Shown: positions 40,639 through 46,163 of the stretch, in pieces
Position numbering within the stretch: position 1 is the first letter of the stretch
Layout: the number at the start of each line of letters is the position of its first letter
NCBI GenBank assembly: GCA_041687115.1
Contig: JAWLCP010000011.1
Coordinates: 1 to 46,163 of the forward strand
Source: SKLM01 sp041687115
Lineage (GTDB): Bacteria; Chloroflexota; Anaerolineae; B4-G1
Direction of reading: 5' to 3'
DNA: 46,163 nucleotides
The notes under the pieces: model-generated
The model's input: only the letters and a program-made list of their open reading frames with translations
The model's database searches: none
Told to the model about the DNA's origin: nothing
Translations under genes and position numbers: made by a program

Positions 40639-41640
40639 GCGATGAATGCAGATGGAGCCTGGAAGGTCGTAGGACACGAGTGGGCCGTGAGGTCGCTGCA
40701 GCGGGCCGTGGTCGCCGACACCGTGTCTCACGCGTACCTGTTCACTGGGCCTCCCGGTGTGGGCAAGACGACGCTGGCGCGAGAGCTGGCTGCCGCCCTT
40801 GTCTGCCAGCACCAAGAGGTTACCGCCAGGCCTTGTGGGGAATGTCGTGCCTGTCGTCTGGTCGCCAGCGGCAATCACGCCGATCTTCACGTCGTCGAAT
40901 CCGAGCATGTGGGCGCCAACCTGAAGATCGATCAGGTGCGCGAGTTGGAGCACACCCTCAGTCTCACCCCGGTGGAGGGGCGCTGCCAGGTGGCGATCCT
41001 GCGCCGTTTCGAGGAGGCGACTACCTCGGCCGCCAACGCGCTGCTCAAGACGTTGGAGGAACCATCCTCGCACGTCGTGCTTATCGTCCTCGCCCGAGAA
41101 GCGGACCTTCTGCTCCCTACAATTGTGTCTCGCTGTCAGCACGTCCCGTTGAGACCACTTCCCATCGCGCTCGTGGAGCAGGCTCTGATCCAGCGTTGGG
41201 ATGCGCTACCGAACCGGGCTGAACTGCTCGCACATCTATCCAGCGGGCGGTTGGGCTGGGCTGTGCGCACCCTCCAGGATGCGGAGGCGCTTAGGCGCCG
41301 TGCCAGGCGCCTGGACGATATGAACGAGCTGATCGGCGCTTCTATGGTGCGGCGTTTTCAGTATGCGGAGAAGATGGCCCGTGATCCCGTCGCGATCCAG
41401 CAGGTGCTTGATCTTTGGATTGGCTGGTGGCGAGATGTGCTGCTTGTGGCTTCCGGGGCTGACTCACCAGTTACCAACGTAGACCGCCAGGATCAACTGC
41501 GGGAGCACGCGCGTCGTTTTGGTGTGGAGGCGAGCGCTCTTGTGGTGAAGGCGTTGAGGGGTGCTATCGAGAAACTGCACCAAAACGCGAACGCGCGTCT
41601 TACCCTTGAGGTGGTCATGTTGGATCTCCGACGTCCGTAA
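40633..41640 (+). CDS. holB: DNA polymerase III subunit delta'
   Basis: A 335-aa clamp-loader subunit. Residues about 30-200 form the AAA+ core, with Walker A GPPGVGKTT (39-47), a zinc-binding cluster of Cys58, Cys68, Cys71 and Cys74 (CGECRAC), SAANALLKTLEEP and the Sensor 1 SRC motif (TIVSRCQ). Delta' with delta opens the sliding clamp during replication. Length agrees with the family. Two near starts exist (40633 and 40642); neither has a clear ribosome binding site. A hairpin near 41668-41700 follows the stop. It is divergent from tRNA-Val. Confidence 0.92.
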   Translation: MQAMNADGAWKVVGHEWAVRSLQRAVVADTVSHAYLFTGPPGVGKTTLARELAAALVCQHQEVTARPCGECRACRLVASGNHADLHVVESEHVGANLKIDQVRELEHTLSLTPVEGRCQVAILRRFEEATTSAANALLKTLEEPSSHVVLIVLAREADLLLPTIVSRCQHVPLRPLPIALVEQALIQRWDALPNRAELLAHLSSGRLGWAVRTLQDAEALRRRARRLDDMNELIGASMVRRFQYAEKMARDPVAIQQVLDLWIGWWRDVLLVASGADSPVTNVDRQDQLREHARRFGVEASALVVKALRGAIEKLHQNANARLTLEVVMLDLRRP

Positions 41641-41707
41641 CTTGCTTGAAATCGGGGGCCTCAAGGGCAGCAGCCGCTCCCGGTGCGGGCTGTTGTCCTT
41701 GTGCGCG

Positions 41708-41735
41708 TTGCCGGGCGACCTGAATATGTTATAAT
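41708..41735 (+). promoter_or_regulatory. Promoter of the P-type ATPase gene
   Basis: TTGCCG (41708-41713) and TATAAT (41730-41735) are 16 bp apart. The ATG at 41773 follows with GAGGAGG just upstream. Confidence 0.65.
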
Positions 41736-41772
41736 CGCGCGTTGCTCTGTTGCTTCGTTCTGCGAGGAGGAT

Positions 41773-44610
41773 ATGGAAAAGGAAGCCTCTCTGTGGCATA
41801 GTCGTTCTATCGAGAACGTCGCCGAGACGTTAAGGACGGATCTTGAGGCGGGGCTTACGTCTGATGAAGCGAAGGCTCGTCTGGAGCGCTACGAACTGAA
41901 CGAGCTAGCCGAGACGCCGCGCCCGGGGTTCTGGCAACTATTGGTAAGGCAGTTCCAGGACTTCCTTATCCTCATCCTGATCGTCGCCGCTGGCGTATCT
42001 TTCGTGTTGGGGGAGACGGTGGAGGCCGGCGCGATCCTGGCCATCGTCGTCCTGAACGCAGTTCTGGGCGTGATCCAGGAGAACAAGGCGGAGGAGGCCC
42101 TTGCTGCCTTGAAGAAGATGGCGGCCCCCGAGGCCCGGGTGATGCGAGATGGTCATCGGGTCTCCATCCCGGCCCGAGAGGTAGTTCCGGGGGATATCGT
42201 GTTTCTTGAGGCGGGGAGCTATGTCCCGGCGGATCTTCGGCTCATTGAGACCGCCAACCTCAAGATCGACGAAGCCTCTCTGACAGGTGAGTCGGTGCCG
42301 GTGGAGAAGCGGGCCGACATCACTCACTCTCAGGAGGTCCCCCTGGGCGATCGCCGGAATCTCGCTTTCATGGGCACCACGGTCACGTATGGACGTGGTG
42401 CGGGTATCGTGGTGGAGACGGGGATGCAGACGGAGATCGGCCTCATCGCCGAGATGATCCAGTCCTACGAGGAGGAAGCCACGCCGCTCCAGCGCCGACT
42501 GGATCAGCTTGGCCGTTGGCTGGGCTGGGGGACCCTGGTCATCTGCGGTATTGTGTTCGTCGAGGCTCTTGTCCAGGACACGAATCTGTCCCTGATTGCG
42601 GGTGAAGGACTGATTCCGTATCTGGCGCAGACTCAGCAGGAGATTGTTGAGCTGTTTATCGTGGCGGTCAGCCTGGCCGTCGCTGCTGTGCCCGAGGGGT
42701 TGCCCGCCGTCGTCACCATCGTTCTGGCGCTGGGCATGCAGGAGATGGTCCGGCGCCACGCTCTCATCCGGCGCCTGCCGGCGGTGGAGACGTTGGGCAG
42801 CGCCACGGTCATCTGCTCCGACAAGACGGGTACGCTTACCCAGAATGAGATGACGGCCGTCCGCCTGTACGTCGCGAACCTGCGCCTAGACGTGAGCGGC
42901 GAGGGCTATCAACCCAAGGGCAGGTTTACCAACTACGGCGATCCTGCTGATCCCTACGACCACCCGGAGATGCTGGCCTTGCTCACCGGGGGCTTGCTCG
43001 CGTCCGACGCCCAGCTGGAACCCGTCTCTTCGGACGAGACAGGGGTTGAGAGCGAGACGCGGTACCGCATGGTGGGTGACCCCACGGAGGGCGCGTTGGT
43101 CGTCGCGGCGGCGAAAGCCGGTCTGTGGCGCGATGAGGTCGAGGATCGCCTCCCTCGCGTAGCGGAGATTCCCTTCGACAGCGATCGAAAGCGTATGACG
43201 ACGATCCATCGAGGTCAGGTGCGAGGGTTGGAGGAGACAGGGGGAGCCGAATACGTGGCCTACGTCAAGGGGGCTCCCGATGTCATGCTTTCATTGTGCG
43301 AGACAATCCTCGAGAACGGTGTCGAAGTCCCGCTGACGCCAGGTCGCCGTCAGCACATTGAGAACGTCATTCGAGATCTGGGGCGGGACGGGCTGCGGGT
43401 CCTTGCGGTTGCGTACCGGCACCTGGATGACATCCCGGATGAGCTGGATCCGAATGAGGTAGAGAAGGATCTATCCCTGATCGGACTGGTGGCGATGACC
43501 GATCCCGCCCGCCCGGAAGTGAAGCCCGCGGTGGAGAAGGCGAGAAAGGCCGGAATTCGTACGATGATGATCACCGGTGACTATCCCGATACAGCGCGTG
43601 CCATTGCTGAGGAAATCAACCTTATGCGGTCCGAGGATGGACGGGTGCTCACGGGCGCCGACTTGGAGAAGCTGTCCGATCGGGAGTTGTTTGAGGAAAT
43701 CGACGAAGTGGACGTCTTCGCTCGCGTCTCTCCCCAGCACAAGGTACGCATCGTCGAAGCGCTGAAGTCTCGCGACCAGGTGGTGGCGATGACGGGCGAT
43801 GGCGTCAACGACGCGCCAGCGCTCAAGCGCGCCTCCATCGGCGTGGCGATGGGCATCACCGGCACCGACGTGACCAAGGAGACGGCGGACATGGTGCTGA
43901 CCGACGACAACTACGCTTCCATCGTCTCGGCGGTCGAACAGGGACGCGTCATCTACTCTAATATCCGGAAGTTTGTCTACTTCCTCCTCTCTTGCAACGT
44001 TGCGGAGATTATGGTCATCTTTCTGGGAACGCTCTTCGGGGCCGGGCAGCCTTTGAACGCCATCCAGTTGCTGTGGCTCAACTTACTCACGGACGGCGCG
44101 CCGGCGCTGGCCCTGGGCCTGGAGAAAGGGGATCCAGACATCATGGACCGCCCGCCCCGGCCGGTGCACGAGCCGATCATCAACCGTCTGATGACCATAG
44201 GTATCAGTGTACAGACTGTGGCTATTACGACCGTCGTCTTGGGCGCCTACTACATTGGCAGGATGTGGGATCCGATGAGCCCGATGCTGGCTCAGACAAT
44301 GGCCTTTGTCACGCTCTCCGCGTCCGAGTTGGTGCGAGCCTACACGGCCCGGTCAGAGCGGGCCTCTCTGTTCCGTCTCGGTGTCTTCAGCAACAAGTAC
44401 ATGCAGTACGCGGTCGCTCTGTCCGTCGTGCTGCTGGTGGCGGTCGTCTACGTTCCATTCCTCCGACCGATCTTCGACACGGTTCCCCTGGGCAGCCGGG
44501 AGTGGACGGTGATCCTGCCGCTCCTTCTAGTGCCTTCCGTCGCCGCTGAGGTGACGAAAGCTGTGGTCCGCGCGCAGGGACGGCCCCGCACGGCCGGCTC
44601 GGCGGCGTGA
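41773..44610 (+). CDS. Ca2+-transporting P-type ATPase (type IIA-like)
   Basis: A 945-aa membrane pump of the SERCA/PMR1 type. Residues 1-75 are the N-terminal cation ATPase domain. The actuator has TGES (171-174), the phosphorylation site is Asp350 in CSDKTGTLTQNEM, and the hinge is MTGDGVNDAPAL. Ca2+ ligand motifs are all present: PEGLP in M4 (Glu308), SCNVAEIMVIFLG in M5 and LLTDGAPALALG in M6. About ten membrane segments are expected. It would export or extrude Ca2+ at the expense of ATP. The frame opens at 41683, but the GAGGAGG-ATG at 41773 and the promoter define the start. A terminator closes this monocistronic unit. Confidence 0.93.
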   Translation: MEKEASLWHSRSIENVAETLRTDLEAGLTSDEAKARLERYELNELAETPRPGFWQLLVRQFQDFLILILIVAAGVSFVLGETVEAGAILAIVVLNAVLGVIQENKAEEALAALKKMAAPEARVMRDGHRVSIPAREVVPGDIVFLEAGSYVPADLRLIETANLKIDEASLTGESVPVEKRADITHSQEVPLGDRRNLAFMGTTVTYGRGAGIVVETGMQTEIGLIAEMIQSYEEEATPLQRRLDQLGRWLGWGTLVICGIVFVEALVQDTNLSLIAGEGLIPYLAQTQQEIVELFIVAVSLAVAAVPEGLPAVVTIVLALGMQEMVRRHALIRRLPAVETLGSATVICSDKTGTLTQNEMTAVRLYVANLRLDVSGEGYQPKGRFTNYGDPADPYDHPEMLALLTGGLLASDAQLEPVSSDETGVESETRYRMVGDPTEGALVVAAAKAGLWRDEVEDRLPRVAEIPFDSDRKRMTTIHRGQVRGLEETGGAEYVAYVKGAPDVMLSLCETILENGVEVPLTPGRRQHIENVIRDLGRDGLRVLAVAYRHLDDIPDELDPNEVEKDLSLIGLVAMTDPARPEVKPAVEKARKAGIRTMMITGDYPDTARAIAEEINLMRSEDGRVLTGADLEKLSDRELFEEIDEVDVFARVSPQHKVRIVEALKSRDQVVAMTGDGVNDAPALKRASIGVAMGITGTDVTKETADMVLTDDNYASIVSAVEQGRVIYSNIRKFVYFLLSCNVAEIMVIFLGTLFGAGQPLNAIQLLWLNLLTDGAPALALGLEKGDPDIMDRPPRPVHEPIINRLMTIGISVQTVAITTVVLGAYYIGRMWDPMSPMLAQTMAFVTLSASELVRAYTARSERASLFRLGVFSNKYMQYAVALSVVLLVAVVYVPFLRPIFDTVPLGSREWTVILPLLLVPSVAAEVTKAVVRAQGRPRTAGSAA

Positions 44611-44633
44611 TCTCGCAGGCAGCCTGAGTCCTG

Positions 44634-44680
44634 GCCCGTGCCCGATCGGGAGATCCGGCACGGGCTTCCCGTTCTCATTC
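44634..44680 (+). terminator. Terminator of the P-type ATPase gene
   Basis: GCCCGTGCC (44634-44642) pairs with GGCACGGGC (44657-44665), followed by TTCCCGTTCTCATTCT. The T-run is interrupted, so strength is moderate. The rest of 44681-44942 contains nothing I can name. Confidence 0.6.
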
Positions 44681-44942
44681 TGAACGTCGTTTGGCGGAAG
44701 CGGGCGCCCACCTTCTTCGAGGACCTGGATCTGGGCTTGGGGCCTCGTCACGCCTGTGGTTGGCTCCGAGGTGCTTCCCCCTCTAAGTTCCCACCGTCTG
44801 TCTGATCGACCGGAGAAGCGAAGCGACTCCTTGAGCCTCTCCGAGGCCATCGCCCCCTGCTGATGGTCTTTGAGGTCCCGTTCCCCCTTATACGCTCTGT
44901 GTGCGGTGGGAGAACGGCGCGCACACAGTTGTGACTAGCCTC

Positions 44943-44987
44943 TTGACATGAATCGTGTCAGGCGGTATACTGGTAACACGCGTTACC
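44943..44987 (+). promoter_or_regulatory. LacI-gene promoter with palindromic operator
   Basis: TTGACA (44943-44948) and TATACT (44966-44971) are 17 bp apart. Immediately after the -10 lies GGTAACACGCGTTACC (44972-44987), a near-perfect palindrome (7 of 8 half-site bases) with the central CG typical of LacI-family operators. TGACA/TGTCA (44944-44960) also overlap the -35. Both fit negative autoregulation by the adjacent regulator. Confidence 0.75.
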
Positions 44988-45008
44988 CAACGACGAAGCA
45001 GGGGGCCC

Positions 45009-46055
45009 ATGTCAACCCGTTCCTACGTAACTCAGCGCCAGGTCGCGGAGGAAGCGAGAGTCTCTCGCACGACGGTCTCTCTTGTCCTGAATCAGGTGCC
45101 CGATGCCAGCATCGGTGCTGAGACACGGCAGAGAGTCCTGGAGGCGGCCCGGCGCTTGGACTACTACCCCGATGCGGCAGCGCGTCGCCTGGCGAGTGGG
45201 AAGACGCGCACGATCGCCCTGGTGTGGCATCGCGCCCCCGATCACACCTATCGCGATGCGTTTCTCCCCGGTCTTCTGGATGGGATCAGCCGTGCCGCCC
45301 GCCGGTATGGCTACCAGGTTCTCTTTCGCCCGGTCGAGGTTGACGAGCCCAACGGGTCCTACATGGAGCTCGTGCGAGGTCGCCACACGGACGGTCTCAT
45401 CCTTTCGGGTCCTCGCTCCGACGATGATCTTCTCCTGGCTCTGCGCGCGGAGGGTTTTCCAGTCGTGTTGCACGGCTGCCTCCACGGTGTGGACATTCCA
45501 TCGGTCGACGTAGACAACGTCCGGGGTGCCGCCGCGGCGGTTCATCATCTGTTGGCCCTTGGTCACCGGCGTGTGGGGATGATCACCAATGCACCTCTGG
45601 TGTATGCCGCCAGTGGGCAACGCCTGGAGGGATACCGGAGAGCCTTACAGGCAGCTGATATCCCTTACGATGAAACGTTGGTGCGAGAGGGGAACTTCGA
45701 CGAGGAGAGCGGCTATGCCGCCATCATGGACTTGATGGTGCTCGACCATCCCCCCACTGCTGTCTTCGTCGCCAGCGACATGGTGGCCATGGGCGCGTTG
45801 CGGGCGCTTCACGAGGAGGGTATGTGCGTCCCGGGGGAGGTCGCCGTTGTCGGGTTTGATGACATCACGGCGGCCCGGTTCATCACACCGGCTCTGACTA
45901 CCGTTCACGTGCCAACTTTTGGGTTGGGATGGAGCGCCGCGGAGCTGCTCATTGAGATCGTGGAACAGGGTTCGGGGGAGCACAGCCACGTGCAGCTAGG
46001 CACAGAGCTCATCGTGCGCGAATCGTGCGGCGCCGATGCTGCTCAGAACGACTGA
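45009..46055 (+). CDS. LacI-family transcriptional regulator
   Basis: A 348-aa repressor. The N-terminal helix-turn-helix VTQRQVAEEARVSRTTVSLVLN is followed by the hinge helix ETRQRVLEAARRLDYYPDAAARRLASGKTRTIALV. The remaining residues are the periplasmic-binding-protein-like sensor domain: DGLILSGPRSDD, LALGHRRVGMIT, FVASDMVAMGALRALHE and VAVVGFDDITAARF. It binds a small effector, most likely a sugar or polyol, to control transport and catabolic genes. The ATG at 45009 follows GGGGG. The downstream operator at 46113 suggests that the next genes are its targets. Confidence 0.93.
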   Translation: MSTRSYVTQRQVAEEARVSRTTVSLVLNQVPDASIGAETRQRVLEAARRLDYYPDAAARRLASGKTRTIALVWHRAPDHTYRDAFLPGLLDGISRAARRYGYQVLFRPVEVDEPNGSYMELVRGRHTDGLILSGPRSDDDLLLALRAEGFPVVLHGCLHGVDIPSVDVDNVRGAAAAVHHLLALGHRRVGMITNAPLVYAASGQRLEGYRRALQAADIPYDETLVREGNFDEESGYAAIMDLMVLDHPPTAVFVASDMVAMGALRALHEEGMCVPGEVAVVGFDDITAARFITPALTTVHVPTFGLGWSAAELLIEIVEQGSGEHSHVQLGTELIVRESCGADAAQND

Positions 46056-46084
46056 CCCGTTTGTTGGCGCGTCGTGAACGATTC

Positions 46085-46126
46085 TAGACAAGGTCGGGAA
46101 ACTATGGTAAGATTAAACCGGTTTAA
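46085..46126 (+). promoter_or_regulatory. Promoter with a LacI-type operator at the right edge
   Basis: TAGACA (46085-46090) and TAAGAT (46108-46113) are 17 bp apart. TTAAACCGGTTTAA (46113-46126) is a perfect 14-bp palindrome with central CG, overlapping the -10 and start region. The promoter should drive genes just beyond the window, probably under control of the LacI regulator. Confidence 0.7.
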
Positions 46127-46163
46127 ATCAAGCCATCTCGAGCCTTCTCTACAGAATCGATAT

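Overview
The window comes from a GC-rich bacterium that I infer to be a member of the phylum Chloroflexota, probably near the Anaerolineae. The main clues are an exported papain-like protease ending in an IYLPLV-type C-terminal motif, Gram-positive style regulation (a GAACN4GTTC LexA box and a T-box upstream of thrS), many near-consensus TTGACA/TATAAT promoters, and a T-box/thrS/infC/rplT block. No mobile element, CRISPR array or prophage is visible. The class-level assignment is inference only.

Layout. 1-5.8 kb: two divergent genes for large exported proteins, a YadA-head-like repeat protein with a propeller-type tail (running off the left edge) and a C1A cysteine protease with PKD and InlB-like repeats; each has its own promoter and a leader of about 300 nt or more. 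5.8-8.5 kb: a consensus promoter preceded by four ATATCCC direct repeats drives an unrecognised protein with a possible nucleotidyltransferase motif, followed by a GrpB-family protein. 8.5-18.4 kb (minus strand): a cell-surface polysaccharide region. It holds a DUF348/G5/propeller lipoprotein, two O-antigen-ligase-like membrane proteins, a DUF4230-type protein, a macrodomain protein, a UDP-glucuronate decarboxylase-like enzyme, GtrA, a GT4 glycosyltransferase and a small membrane protein. 18.6-20.3 kb: an M24 peptidase and a small SHOCT-like protein. 20.4-25.1 kb (minus): a partner-switching operon of STAS antagonist, RsbW-like kinase and a six-GAF SpoIIE-type phosphatase. 25.2-31.3 kb: a possible leaderless small gene, a radical SAM protein, Lon and an unknown 154-aa protein.

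31.4-33.5 kb (minus): a two-gene operon (HhH radical SAM protein and metallo-beta-lactamase-fold hydrolase) whose consensus promoter contains a perfect SOS box. 33.6-35.1 kb: a secreted protein with a Pro/Thr-rich linker and a propeller-like domain. 35.2-38.6 kb (minus): thrS behind a T-box, infC with an apparent AUU start, and rplT; rpmI, usually found between infC and rplT, is absent. 38.7-40.4 kb: an intact gene for cofactor-independent phosphoglycerate mutase whose two halves are in reversed order, a natural circular permutation and the most unusual object in the window. 40.5-46.2 kb: tRNA-Val(GAC), holB, a Ca2+-type P-ATPase and a LacI-family regulator with a palindromic operator in its own promoter. 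A second LacI-type operator at the right edge probably marks the start of the regulated operon.
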